Source: Copromyces sp. CBS 386.78
Taxonomy: Eukaryota > Ascomycota > Sordariomycetes > Sordariales > Sordariaceae
Assembly (NCBI GenBank): GCA_030685235.1
Contig: MU839101.1
Span: 186,001-250,000 of the forward strand
Direction of reading: 5' to 3'
DNA length: 64,000 bases
In this document: one piece after another, positions 44,561-55,827 of the stretch
Numbering within the stretch: the stretch's first letter is position 1
Layout: each line of letters begins with the position of its first letter
Made by a program: the position numbers and the translations under genes
The notes under the pieces: generated by a model
The model's input: the letters and a program-made list of their open reading frames with translations, nothing else
Databases searched by the model: none
Told to the model about the DNA's origin: nothing

Positions 44561-45951
44561 TCAACCCTGCTTTTTCAGCAACGGCTCCAAGATCCCCAAA
44601 GCCGTCACGGCCTGCTCACAAGACAATATCACCGCGCCGGCCCTCGCCGTCGACAAGTACGACAGCTCCGCGCTCTCGGCCATGGGCATGTCCTTGACCA
44701 ACCGCCCAGCAACCCCCGAAACGATGCCCGTTGCCTCGAACGGCAAGTTGACCAGGTCGAGAAAGATTGGCACCAGCGTGCCCTCCGTCGGTCCCACGAG
44801 CGAGTTGCCAAACAGGTCCACCAGCGCCTTGTCCAGCAGCAAGCTAGGGGGGTCATCCTGCGCCAGGGTCACGGACAGGAACCGCGGTTGCGACACCAGC
44901 GCTGAGATGATGCTCGTGTACAGCTTGGTGTCGACCGTGTCGATCCAGCTGTTTCTCCTCCTCCTCGGATAACCGCCGCCGTTCGTGTCACCGTTCTCGC
45001 CAGCCATCGAGTTACTATGTCCATGGCCCCGTCCGCCCTCGCCCCCTCCGCCGCCGTGGATACTCGTCTTCTCCCTCCCCGAGCAATGCACCAGCCTCAG
45101 TCCCGGTTCCACAAACGGCACCACGTTCCGCCTCTTGAGCGTCTCAAACGTCTTGAGCTGCAGCTCGCCCGCATCTGAGGGCGGCGGCGTAGTCGGCATA
45201 GTCATCGGCGTCAACATTCCGCTAAGCCCGCCACCACCACTTCCACTTGATCCTCCCCTGGTATGATGATGATACCCCATCATCCCGGACGTCATAGTCA
45301 CCGACCCCCTCCTGGACCCATATCCATAACCTTCCTCATACCCCTGCCCATCCTCATCAACAAACACAAACCCTCCTTTCGCCCTCAACGTCTCCACCAC
45401 CGCTTTTCTGTCTTTTGTCGGCACCAGGATGAAATCCGAGTAATACGTCGTGATGAAAAAGATCGGAATGCCCGCCAGGGCAAGAGGGCAAGTCAAATCG
45501 ACGACGCGCGAGCCGGCGTCCATTCCGGCGCTGATGACGGAAAAGACCGCGTAGGCATCTTTGGAAACCGAAATCGTTTTTGCTTGGTCTTTGGGGAGGC
45601 GCGCGATGGCGGGCTCGAAGACGGTGCGGGCCCAGGAGGAGGGGCAGACGATAGAGCATTCGAGGGGGCTGATGGAGATGTTTAGGAAGGTTGTTTCATC
45701 TTGGTGGTGAATTGTTGTCGTCGACGGTGAGGAGGAGGAGGATGGTAATGGTAATGGTTGGCTGGGTGGGAGAAGGATTTGGAGGATGGGTTGGAGAAAG
45801 GTTGAGTAGAGGGGGAGGGGGATGTGGATTAAACTCAGTGTTCCCTCCTGTTTTTGGGTGGTCAGTAATTGCTGGATGATTTGGCAATGGTATAAGGAAA
45901 AAAAGAGAAATGAGAGGGTGTACTTACCAGGAAGGTTATTTGCGCATTCAT
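44561..45951 (-). CDS. CASTOR-like ACT-domain protein
   Basis: Two exons (45951-45928, MNAQITFL; 45847-44561) joined across an 80-nt phase-0 intron give 436 aa. The centre of the first half, DAYAVFSVISAG followed by LALAGIPIFFITTYYSDFIL, is characteristic of the CASTOR-type ACT domain that binds amino acids. CSIVCPSSWARTVFEPA upstream belongs to the same module. A Gly/His/Ser-rich, poorly conserved linker of ~110 residues follows. A second module (about 290-436) has DTVDTKLYTSIISALV, VTLAQDDPPSLLLDKAL and ELSYLSTARAGAVIL. In animals, CASTOR1 senses arginine for TORC1; a similar sensing role here is inference from fold only. The gene is convergent with IMPACT, another amino-acid-signalling protein. 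Confidence 0.8.
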
Positions 45952-48900
45952 AGCAGTGAATAGTTTGTTGACAGCTCCCCGTGATTTGAAACTACTTGAT
46001 AATCCTAGCAGAAGACTTCGTCTTGGTAGTTGATCAGGTAGAGGAAACTAGGAGGAACCCTTCCCACTTTTTGTCTCCTTGTTCTCCTTTTGAATTGCAA
46101 ATGATGCTGATTGCCGAAGGAGTGATGAAAAATGAGGTGATCAAGGTGTGACCTTGTGACGTCTTTCGAAAAGAGGAGTCGACTTGTATGTAAACAGTTT
46201 TTGGCGTAACACCTGGGTAAGGTGAAAGTGTGATTTGCGTTTCGAGGGGTCCTCTTGGCTTGTAGATGACTGTCCCGACTCCCGATCTCTTCCGCACAGC
46301 CAATGCAGTCCGTCACGTCACAAGGTGTTGTTGTTGTTGTTGGTTGATTGTCGATCCGGATGATAGGAGATAGATAGGAGAATTGGCTCGGTAGCCTTCG
46401 TTAAAATATGTAAGGTAGGCTCGGTCGGTCTGAAGGAGCGAGCACAGTCACCGAGGAAACGAGCGAGATAGGAAGGGAACTAAATGGGTGGGGTATCGTC
46501 AAAGTATATACCCGGGCAAGATAGGAGATTGTAGAAGTGGACTGAAGGATCCCAACCAAAAGGAGAGAGGCAAAAGGATAAAGGTATCAAGGTATTAAAA
46601 GAATTTGAGGTGGAGGGGAGAACGAAGGTAAATGTAAGAGGAAATTAGGGAAATGATGAGGATATCGGAAACAAGTCAAAGTTTGTCAAAATTGATGACC
46701 TGAATTGGGAAGAGGAGTGAGCGTGTGACTTGCTTCTCCAGTTCCACTTCCTTCGATTCTCCAACCTACTGCTTGCTTGGCTGCTTGCTTCTCTTTGTGA
46801 GAAAAAGAGCTTGGCGGGGAAGAAGCCACGCAGGACCCGACCCGAGATCGGCGGGGGAGGGGATAGGACCGGGTCTGAGCGAACTGATAAGGTACCTCTA
46901 GAGAGGTATCTCTGCCGGGGGATGCAAGTGGAGTGGAGGGACTTCCATTGATGGCCGTCGTGTTCGAGAACCTCTTTGGCCAGGTCCAAAATAGTTTAGT
47001 CTCAAGCTGGACAATCCGACTAAGAACCTAAAAGACGAAGTTCACCTGCATATGATATGCCTGCATGCGTTGCAGTATCTTAGTGCTATGGGCTACCGAT
47101 GCTGTTGAATTCAGAGAGATGCGAGCCCCTGAATTTGATATCTGGAACGATCACCGGGTTGCATACCCAGGGGATTCACGATAGGGCAGTTCCCGTCTGG
47201 TAGTGCAATTGCAAACATTGTGTCCGTCCAGTGCAGGCAGGCGCCAGGCGGTGGGGGTACCAGTCGGCCAAACACCTACCGACAACTGAAATATCAGAAA
47301 AGAAAAAAGGAAACCGGTGAACAATGTCTTTCTACGAGAACCTGATGATTTCAGGATGAAGTGCACGTTGGTACATCACTTGATACCACCTTTATGCTCG
47401 CGCATCTGCAGGTAAACGCGGGCGCTTGTCATGTCACCTCGGGTAGTACATCCAATTAGCATTTTTGAGATGCTTGAGATCCCACGAGCCTAGAACCTAT
47501 GTCGGCCTTTCTTTGTTGAAACACTTGACGACAGTTGTCTCACTTTGCTTTGTCTTCGCGGGGATGTCGATTTCAGCCTACAAATTGGCCCTCAAATCGG
47601 CCTTCTGCAGTTGTTTAAAGATGGGTCACAATGCATACTTCTCTACACCGTACAATGACGGCACTAAGCATGAAGGCCGAAACGCAGGTACCTTATCTCT
47701 GCTTTGCTTTCAAGGTTGCCTGCCAGCCATGCTTCCTTTCACAGCCATTCGGTTTCATATCATTGCTGGTGACCTGGCGCCACCACCAACCACGACACCA
47801 ATCTTCACCAAAGAGACGTTGGCTCTTCTCCGGCCTTCAAGCTGACAACCGACCTGCGAGCCGCCGTGATGAAGCTTGAGAGATGACAATTTGACCGGCG
47901 TGGGGAGAGCTGAGATCTCACTCGTCTGGGGTGCTGAGAAGTGTGTGGGGGAAATCTCTCTTGTGGCGCAAAAAAAAAAAAAAAAAAAAAGACAGATCAA
48001 ATCCCGAACGGTGAACCCCCTCCCCCCTTCCATTTTTGGTCGTCAACCTGGACAGCGGGAGGAAGTTGCAGGACCTCCATTGTGCGCATGAGGTGGAGGG
48101 AAAGAGATCTATCAGTTTTTCTTTCCCCTCGGACTGCTGAGGCCTTGCAACGCCAGGCGAAGCAGATGCAACGTCCGTATATGACTGCTGGTAGGCCGTC
48201 TGTCATCTCCAGAAACAGCCACCTTCTGGACATCCTTCACCTGATCCTATTCCCTCCAGTTACACACCGATCATCTCGCAAGAAAAAGCGGCACTGTCAG
48301 AAGCCACACCGAGAACTTGGCTTCGCCTTTGTGCAACAAGAGATAACGCAGTAAAAGAAACGCCCTGTTTCAAAAGCTTTGTTCGGCTCCCGTATGATTG
48401 GCCAAAAGAGCTCTGACTGTGTGTTCCGGTTTGCTCTGCCATTCTGGTTCTGGCATATGTTCCTGGTTGACAAGTCGAGGTACGCGGGCTTGTGCCACCC
48501 GGAAGAGAAGATTTGAACATCCTATATCGGCCCGAGTTTGACTTTTGATTTGTCTGGTGGCAGCGTTTTGTCTGTGAGCAGATTATCGAGCATGTGAGCG
48601 ACTAGGAGATCCGGCATACCATGGCCACATCGGAATGTCGAGTCTCTTATTCAGCTCAACGTGCAATGGACAGCTGCAAAAATGCTACAGAGCCCTCCGA
48701 TCCAGGGATGTGCTGCAGCGTACAACAGGTCGCCTCGACTTAATGCGACATGCTCACTGGCAGTTCCCTATCGAAGGAGAATGCGGCCGGTAGTCGGACC
48801 GAAGGCGTGCAGAGGTTAGAAACGCAAGTCCTGCAACTCTCTTCATTTGCAGAACAAGTCCCCCTAGATAGATAGGCAAAGGAGATAGCTTGGATGGACA

Positions 48901-49090
48901 CAGGATAAGTAATATCAGGTCAACAAGCCAAATGTTGTGCAACACCCCGCAAATATCCCAGGGGTACAATATCCGAGGGAATGCTGTAGGTATGTATATG
49001 CGTGTGAAAGAAAGTGACGTGGCTGGGGAGGACTGAGGAGAGGTACTCATCCGACATTCGTTTTATTTCCTGCTGCTACACATCTTTCCT
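45952..49090. other. Three-kilobase intergenic region, no supported gene
   Basis: This contains the presumed leader of the ACT-domain gene next to 45952, a (GTT)5 run at 46327-46341 and an A21 homopolymer at 47970-47990. ORFs up to ~137 codons are present on both strands, including one that reads through the A21 run as polylysine, but none has recognisable features or splice support. The last part is the 3' side of the METTL25-like gene. Confidence 0.6.
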
Positions 49091-50893
49091 TTATTTCTTG
49101 ATACCAACGACGACGAGGTTCCGGGGGCTCTGGCCATAGTCAAACACTGTCTCCACCCAGCAGTCGCGCACAAGGTCGGAGTGTTCCTTGAGGAACAGGT
49201 ACCTGTCGGTCACGATAAGGGACTCAACTACCATTGCGCTGAAAGCCATCAAGCTCCAGATGGCGCTGAGCTCCCGCTTCCGGGGCAGGTACGCGGCCTC
49301 ATACTTGGCAATCTCCTCGTCCGGGATGTCGCTCAGCTTCTCGCGCACGATCTGGCTGTACTGGCTGAAGTCCGTGTTGGTCGTCAACTTGGTGATCGCT
49401 CCGCGGACGTAGGCGCTGAAGGAGGTGTAGCATTGCTTCCTGAGCGAACCGATTACGACGGGGTTGGTGCTGAAGTTGAATGGGCTTTCTTTGCCCTCCT
49501 CCTCGCCCTCGCCCTCGCTGGGCCCGTGGTAAACCTTGGAAATGACCCCCTTGTCGAGGAATATCCTCTGCAAGACGGCGCGATAAAAGTGGCGGGTGAA
49601 GAAGGCATCGCTCTCCTTGTCTGTCCAGTTCCCGGGCGCTTGACACGCCATCATACGGGCTGTGATGTTGAGCCTGATGCCTTGGTCGTTGTAGGTAGAG
49701 AGCCTTTCGCTCATGGGGAATCCCTGGGGATCCCGTCTCTCGGATTCCCTGACAACACGAGCATTCAGTGGCTGGAGAGTTGGCCGACTGAAGCAAGGCT
49801 TGAAAGTCGGAGGTCCCAGCTTTTCAGTGAGAAGATTATAGCAGCAACCCACGATTGCAACGGCGTGGATGGCCGAGTTGAGAACCATGGACCGGATGCC
49901 GTAGTGGGAGAGATTGCCACACGAGTGAATGGACACGGCCATCATGCTGAGGTCATCCTCGCTGTGGGTTTCCGTGTACTCCAGCTGCGAGATCACAGGG
50001 GCCAAGTCGGCATCTCCCAACTTTGCAACGACGTATTCAATGCTGCCCTTCCCTTCCTCCCGCGCATAAGTGGCCTGAAGCTCCTTTCTCGATCGGAGGT
50101 CAATGGTGGCAATATCTTGGTCTGCCACACCCAATGCCTTTGCGGCGCGCTTCAACGCTTCTTCATCGTTGGCTTCTGACGGATCTACGCTTTCCATAAT
50201 ACGATGGTAGAGCTTCTTGTTGCGTATCCTCTTCTCCCGCTCAGCCAGACCGGACAGGATATCGAGATCCTTGGCGCCTGCTGTGTTGGCCTCCTTGCTC
50301 TCCACGGCAACAATATGCTTGTTGTACGGGGGGCTCGCCAGAGCGCGGCCCAAATAGTTCTGGCCACTGCCAAAGTCTACCAAGTGCGTCAGTTCCTGTC
50401 CCCTAACCCGAGCGACGTCCTCAGAGAGCCTGTCGATGTATCCGGAAAAGTGAGTGACTTCGTGGACTTTCTTGGTGTTCATGCCCAGAGCTACCTGCCG
50501 AGGGAGAACTGGTAGCTTTGGCTTGCTTGGCTGAAAGGAGCGGCGCAAAGCAAGTTTTCTGATGTCCTTGACATACTGAACCAGCGTCTCGGGAGGTTGT
50601 TCGGGACCAGTTTGCCTGGCAAGTGCGTCGAGATCATCTCTCATCAAGAAATCCAAAAGCACCATGGGCTCGGTCTGCACAAGGTAATCCTGCCATTCCT
50701 TGGGTACTGCAGAGACGAAGAGGCCGGGTTCGCTGGTGAAGAAGTCTAGAATGTGAACACCACCACAGAGAAACTGGAAAAGGTGGGAATTGGTCGCAAA
50801 GTCCAGCAGGCTGTCGACATATTTGTCCGCAGATGAAAAATCATCCGAGTATGGGAGAGGCTTTTCCGGCCTCGCAGTGAAGTCGACCGTCAT
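49091..50893 (-). CDS. METTL25/RRNAD1-family methyltransferase-like protein
   Basis: Predicted SAM-dependent methyltransferase-like protein of unknown substrate, single exon, 600 aa, a usual length for the family. The first ~165 residues are helical (YVDSLLDFATNSHLFQFL, WQDYLVQTEP). The cofactor motif THLVDFGSGQNYLGRAL lies at about 169-185, preceded by MNTKKVHEVTHFSGYI, the conserved METTL25 entry segment. Later conserved parts are MMAVSIHSCGNLSHYGIRSM and AIVGCCYNLLTEK (acidic/CCYN region), then MSERLSTY and LNITARMMACQAP. It shares a 352-bp divergent promoter with mitochondrial ribosomal protein uS13m. Whether it methylates RNA or protein cannot be read from sequence. Confidence 0.9.
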   Translation of the reverse strand: MTVDFTARPEKPLPYSDDFSSADKYVDSLLDFATNSHLFQFLCGGVHILDFFTSEPGLFVSAVPKEWQDYLVQTEPMVLLDFLMRDDLDALARQTGPEQPPETLVQYVKDIRKLALRRSFQPSKPKLPVLPRQVALGMNTKKVHEVTHFSGYIDRLSEDVARVRGQELTHLVDFGSGQNYLGRALASPPYNKHIVAVESKEANTAGAKDLDILSGLAEREKRIRNKKLYHRIMESVDPSEANDEEALKRAAKALGVADQDIATIDLRSRKELQATYAREEGKGSIEYVVAKLGDADLAPVISQLEYTETHSEDDLSMMAVSIHSCGNLSHYGIRSMVLNSAIHAVAIVGCCYNLLTEKLGPPTFKPCFSRPTLQPLNARVVRESERRDPQGFPMSERLSTYNDQGIRLNITARMMACQAPGNWTDKESDAFFTRHFYRAVLQRIFLDKGVISKVYHGPSEGEGEEEGKESPFNFSTNPVVIGSLRKQCYTSFSAYVRGAITKLTTNTDFSQYSQIVREKLSDIPDEEIAKYEAAYLPRKRELSAIWSLMAFSAMVVESLIVTDRYLFLKEHSDLVRDCWVETVFDYGQSPRNLVVVGIKK

Positions 50894-51245
50894 GATTTGT
50901 TTTGATTGGGGTTATGGTGAATGGTTGTTCATCTACATTTGGCACAACGCCATGAAATTTTGGCTTTCTTTTCACAAGACTCATATGGTAAAGCGTTTCC
51001 CAAAGGTACATCGGGCTTGGTGACTTTTGAGTTGCCAGCTGGCAGAATGCCAAGAGACAGCTGTTTGGAGAACCCGATGCTCCGCTGCGGATTTTTGCCG
51101 GCCAATGCGGGCTCCCCCACGATCCGTCGCCTGCCCGGCAAGCCTGCACGCCCGGGTTCCATATCGCGGAGAGTCGAGACTCCTCCGTGATTCCTGAACC
51201 GAGTTATGCCCATTGCGACAAGGTGACTTATCGTCGGCTAACAAG
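50894..51245. promoter_or_regulatory. Short divergent promoter with CCAAT box
   Basis: The 352-bp spacer between the divergent METTL25-like and uS13m genes contains a CCAAT at 51102-51106, about 145 bp from the uS13m ATG and 210 bp from the other start. The compact arrangement suggests shared regulation; factor binding is not shown. Confidence 0.45.
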
Positions 51246-51755
51246 ATGGTACCTACGGCCCCTACGATTCCCCAGATTATTGTTGTCCAAGAAAGGGTTC
51301 TAACGTACCGTCTTTAGGTGTTCATCCTGGGAGTCAACTTCAATGAGCACAAGCTCGTCCAGGTGCGCCCTCCTCCTCGTCGTCCTTGCACTCCCACCAT
51401 GTCGAAGAAACACCCCGGTTAACCCTCACCTCCCAACCCACAGAAAGCTCTCGAGAGCTTCTACGGCCTAGGCCAACAGGCCTCCGCCCGCATTCTGGCC
51501 AAATACTCGATCCATCCGCGCGCCAAGATGGGCACCCTCCCGCCCAAGATCGTCACTGCGCTGACGGCCGAACTGTCGACCATGACGATCGAGAACGACG
51601 CCAGGAGGCTGGTGCTGGACAACATCAAGCGTCTTCGTGACATGGGTACCTACCGCGGTCGTCGCCATGCTATGGGTCTGCCCGTGCGCGGTCAACAAAC
51701 GAGGAACCAGATCGCCAACGCGAGGAAGCTCAACAAGATCGAGCGCCACGGTTGA
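51246..51755 (+). CDS. Mitochondrial small-subunit ribosomal protein uS13m
   Basis: Ribosomal protein S13 of the mitochondrial 37S subunit (yeast Sws2), located in the subunit head. The coding sequence is split so that exon 1 holds only the start codon (51246-51248). A 69-nt intron (51249-51317), exon 2 (51318-51362, VFILGVNFNEHKLVQ), an 81-nt intron and exon 3 (51444-51755) complete 119 aa. Frame and homology agree at all junctions: LESFYGLGQQASARILAKY is the helix-two-turn-helix of S13, and GTYRGRRHAMGLPVRGQ with ARKLNKIER is the conserved basic tail. No long presequence is present, as in yeast Sws2. Confidence 0.92.
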
Positions 51756-52246
51756 GCGGGTCGGTGATGGTGATGGGAGTGTGAAGGATCATCGCGACGT
51801 CTGGATACGCCTGAGCAACTTCTTTACTCGACACTTGCTTCAATGGTCGGGCCATAGGATCAAATACGTGGACGGAAAAGAACGAGTTGCGCCTGGCCTG
51901 GCTTAGCCGGGTGTCGACGAGCTTTTAGGGCAGGCAGACAGGCAGACAGACTCAGTGTACGATACGTCAAGCCAGAACAAAACCACGCTGAGACGCGAGA
52001 GGGATTAGGCGCGGCGTTGTAGGACAATTCTATCGGATCAAGACAAAACAAATGGGCAACTTTTTTTTTTCCGACTCGGATCACGATAGACATCTATGAT
52101 ACCCAATTCTTCATTCTATTTGCCAGCCAGGTCTTGTATCTCAATCATATCAGCCGCCTAGAACTTGAAGGCTAATCTTACGGCTATTGATCCAACCAAA
52201 GTCCACGGAAACAACCACTTACTACTCCCTACCCCCATTCAGATGT
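51756..52246. other. Convergent 3' spacer
   Basis: 490 bp between the ends of uS13m and the dipeptidase gene, with a T10 run at 52061-52070. No gene is supported. Confidence 0.75.
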
Positions 52247-53767
52247 CTACTCTTCAGGCATCAAGTCACGCAAATCATCCTCCAGAGCCGGCTCACCAGC
52301 CTTCTGCATCTCAGCCGCCACAAGCTCAGCATCCCTCCACACACGAAGAATGTTACCGCCGACAACCTTGCTCGCATCCGCATCACTAACACCGCGTCTA
52401 AGCAGCTCGGCCACCAGATCCGGATAGCGCGAGACATCCTCCAGGCCCTTGGGGGCAACCGGAATCCCATCAAAATCGCTGCCGAGGCCGACATGATCAT
52501 ACCCAATCAGCTCGCCAATGTGAATGATATGCTCAGCCACATGCTCCAAAGTCGCGTTTTCCGGGTCAAAGTCCGGCAGCTCATCGTCCCTATCGGGAGC
52601 TGCCACGCACGAGATGAAGTCCGGCGAGAAGTTGACCATAACCAACGAGTTGCGCTCCTTGACCAGCTGCAGAACATCATCCGGCACGTTGCGCGGGTGC
52701 GGGCACAGCGCGTAGGCGCTCGAGTGGCTGAAGATGACGGGGGCCCTGCTTCCGTTCCACTCCTTACCCGACCCTCCCAAAACATCCTTCATGGTGTCGA
52801 CGCTGGTGTGGGCCAAATCCACGATCATGCCCATGCGGTTCATCTCGTTGACAAGAGCTTCGCCGGCCGGGCTGACGCCGCCCCAGTGGGAGGGCGCTTT
52901 CCGGAACGGGTTCTCCTGCAGGGCCGCGTCGGCGTACTTGTTGCCGCAGTTGTGGACAAGCGTCGCGTAGCGGACGCCCAGGGCGTGGTAGCGCCGCAAA
53001 GTGGCGGCCGAGTTGCCAATCTGGTGAAGACCTTCGATGCCCATGGGCGAGATGAGCTGGCTGTGATGCTTCCAGGCTTTGAGGGCGGCTTTACTGGAAA
53101 CCGCGGGGCCGAAGTCCTTGGGGTAGGCGGCGCGGAGACGGTCGACTAGGTCGATCTGTTGGAGGGTAGCTTCGACGGCTATGTTGGCGACAATGGTTAT
53201 ATGAGTTTCTTTGCGTGCCATGTACATAGGAAAACCGGAAGGGGTGGACTAACCGGACAGATAGTTTTCATCAGAGAAATCGGTGCCGTTGGCAGGGCAG
53301 GGCCAATACAAGCTCCAGAAGGCTCCTCCGTTCATGCCATCTTTTAGGCGGGCAAGGTCGACGTGGCCGGGGAGCGTGCCGTCTTCCCAGCCGGTGGTGA
53401 AGTTCTTGCCATTGATGTGGTTGTTGAATTTCCAACGCAGCATAATTGGCAAATCATTGTGTCCATCTAGTCGCTTTGTTAGGATTTGTTCTTTCTGGGG
53501 TAACAATTGCTGTTGATTTGTGGCCATACCGATCAATGGAGTGTGTTTCAGAATACGCTTTACGCGTCTCTCAATGCTCTTCTCGCCCGAGGAACCAGAA
53601 ACACAACCCGACATGCCATAGCTCACGGGCCGGAGGAAGACGTGAAGCAACAAAAGCGAGATGAACACGGCGCCCCAGAACTTGCGGCCAACTCCTCGGC
53701 GTTGGCGCGTGTTGGGAGCACCTAAGCGCTCAACGTCCCCGACATCGCGGGGCTTTTCTTCTTTCAT
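52247..53767 (-). CDS. Membrane-anchored renal-type dipeptidase (peptidase M19)
   Basis: Zinc dipeptidase of the membrane dipeptidase family. Three exons (53767-53530, 53466-53254, 53178-52247; introns 63 and 75 nt, both phase 1) give 460 aa. A hydrophilic N-terminus is followed by one transmembrane segment, [16 protein letters not shown], near residues 30-46, so this is a type II membrane protein or signal-anchored. Metal ligands are all visible: HxD in DGHNDLP (H82, D84), the glutamate in MGIEGLHQ, and the histidines in DLAHTSVD and FSHSSAY. The [15 protein letters not shown] and [12 protein letters not shown] segments and the C-terminal GGNILRVW complete the family pattern. Intron 1 is a multiple of three and has no stop. 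Confidence 0.93.
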
Positions 53768-55827
53768 CTTTTCAATGACGACTTTTTTTTCACCAACCTT
53801 GTGGTAACGCGATGAATGAGGGAAAGGGAAAAGAGATGAGTGAGTAGAGTCACAGTTGATATAAACAGGGGAGAGTGTTTACGAGGTGTTTTGTCGTTGA
53901 AGGATTAGAAATCGCCTAAAGCTTAGCGGGGTTACTTCACCTTAGATAGGTAGTCCGAGGCATTGTCATTCGGTCAGCCCGATCTGGAAATGCATACGTC
54001 CTCAGTTAAATGTAAAAGAAGCGTGTAAATAACAGCGCTTCGATCGACTATACATCGTATATAAGTCAGAACGGGACAGAATCTTGGGATGTTTAGATGA
54101 CATAGGATGAAGACTCGAGCTACCACACCATCTTGAGGGTGTTGCTGCACCAAGGTCTGGGGTATCTTGGCGTCATATGTGGAAACTTTAACTCGCAGAA
54201 TCCATGTTAATGACTGACCACAACCTTTGCAAATTCCTCTTCTTTCTCACACCCAGATAAACAACAAACCCACCTACCGCTTTTACGCATTCGTAAGAGA
54301 TTTAGCTAGCTAAGCCCCCCTAAACTTCATACAGTTTAGCCGGCCCGGCCACCCCTCTTTACAACCCTGACAGCCCCGCCAGCCGACTGCAAATGACCCA
54401 TGCCAGCCGTGTGCCCGGTGCCACACCACGTTTACTGTATCCACTCGGGTTACAGTGAGCTTGCATAAGGGAGCTAACCATACTACAAGAAGGTTAGGCT
54501 CTGGAAAAACTATGGGGAGTAAATCTCTTACGACTGCGTAAAAGCGGTAGAGGATGATACTACACCAACCCGTCCATATGACTGTCTCTCCTCGGTGATA
54601 GTGACCCTGCTGACAGCTTAACTGCCCGCTGCCCCGTGAGAGGCAAAGAGGCGGGGGTCTTGGGCTCTTGGCACATCGGATTCGACGAGGCACGCCTACG
54701 GTGGGGTTCACAGCCCAAGGTCCCGTCTCTGCCCAGCATCGCGGAGCATCTTCAACTTTCCAGAAAACAAGCACGGGAAATCTAGGCTCCATCTCCAAAG
54801 ACCCCTCGACCCCTACACGAGACGTTGAGGTTATTTTAGGGCGTACATGTACCTCGCGTGTGGACCCGACCATCTTTCCCTCTGACGCTGCCCGTCCAAT
54901 GAAACTTGGAACTGGATGAGGACTGCAGATCAACTGGCGTGCTGAAAGAGAGAAACTCTGGCTGCCCGACGAGACAATCAGTGGACACTTCCACTTTGGC
55001 CTGCACCTGCAAGCGCATCCATCCTGCCTTCCATTCTCCGAGTGCATCCATCCCGGGCTTCTGCGTGCTGTAGGGTACTACAGAAGAAGTTTGTGTGTTG
55101 CCCCTGTTTCACGAATGCCAGTTCGTCCCTTCTGCTATCAACATCGATTGCTGGCTTGTGTTCCCGTCCGTCTTCCACTTTGCTTCTCTGTCTGAGCCCT
55201 TCCCCTGAAGCTTCCCCCAGCGTCTCTTCAACTTCTTTTCTTTTTGACACTTTAGCAGGCGATTTTGCACTTGTATCAAATTCTTTGTTCCTAGCTCCGT
55301 CGGCGCCTATCGCCAACTTCATTGACACCACTCACTACCTACTATCCAGATAGAGATTCCAAGCCTTGTTCGGATAGTTGGATCCCACGACAAGGAGACC
55401 GACATTTGTGCTCCGTTAAGAGACACCCCCGCCGCTGTCACGGTGCCTGCGTCGTCTCCATCCCCGGCCACTCGGCGGCGCTGCGCCCCCCCTTTAATCC
55501 CAGACCCGCCAAACCTACCCACCTTCCCGCCGCCTAGTTCCACTCTCGAAGAACGACACTGACGGAATCAACCACCCCGGACCGACTTGGACTGCCCTGA
55601 CGGATCGCGTACCGTCTTCACCGGCCTCTCCTCAATCAGAACTAGGCGAGGATTGTCAGCTGGGATCCTGGTTGCCTCAGCCTCACTCTAGCAGCACGCC
55701 GACCAAAACTCTGGCTGCCCCTGCTGCCACGACTTTTTCCACATCCCGCTGTTAATTCATCCCAACATCATCGTCGAAGCGACATACCACCGACATACCC
55801 TATCGAGCGATAGCCCTCCTCACCACA
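53768..55827. other. Divergent spacer and probable long RGD2 leader
   Basis: Two kilobases between divergent starts. From about 54.9 kb to the RGD2 ATG the + strand is strongly C/T-rich, typical of a long leader, and includes upstream ATGs (for example 55124). A 245-codon ORF on the - strand at 54310-55047 lacks any recognisable motif and is treated as chance. Confidence 0.6.

Noticed and set aside
47941..48354. 137-codon ORF containing polylysine
   Set aside because: Created by the A21 homopolymer at 47970-47990; nothing else supports it.
54310..55047. 245-codon minus-strand ORF upstream of RGD2
   Set aside because: No motif, and it lies antisense to a C/T-rich leader; Trp/Cys/Arg-rich composition is typical of chance frames.
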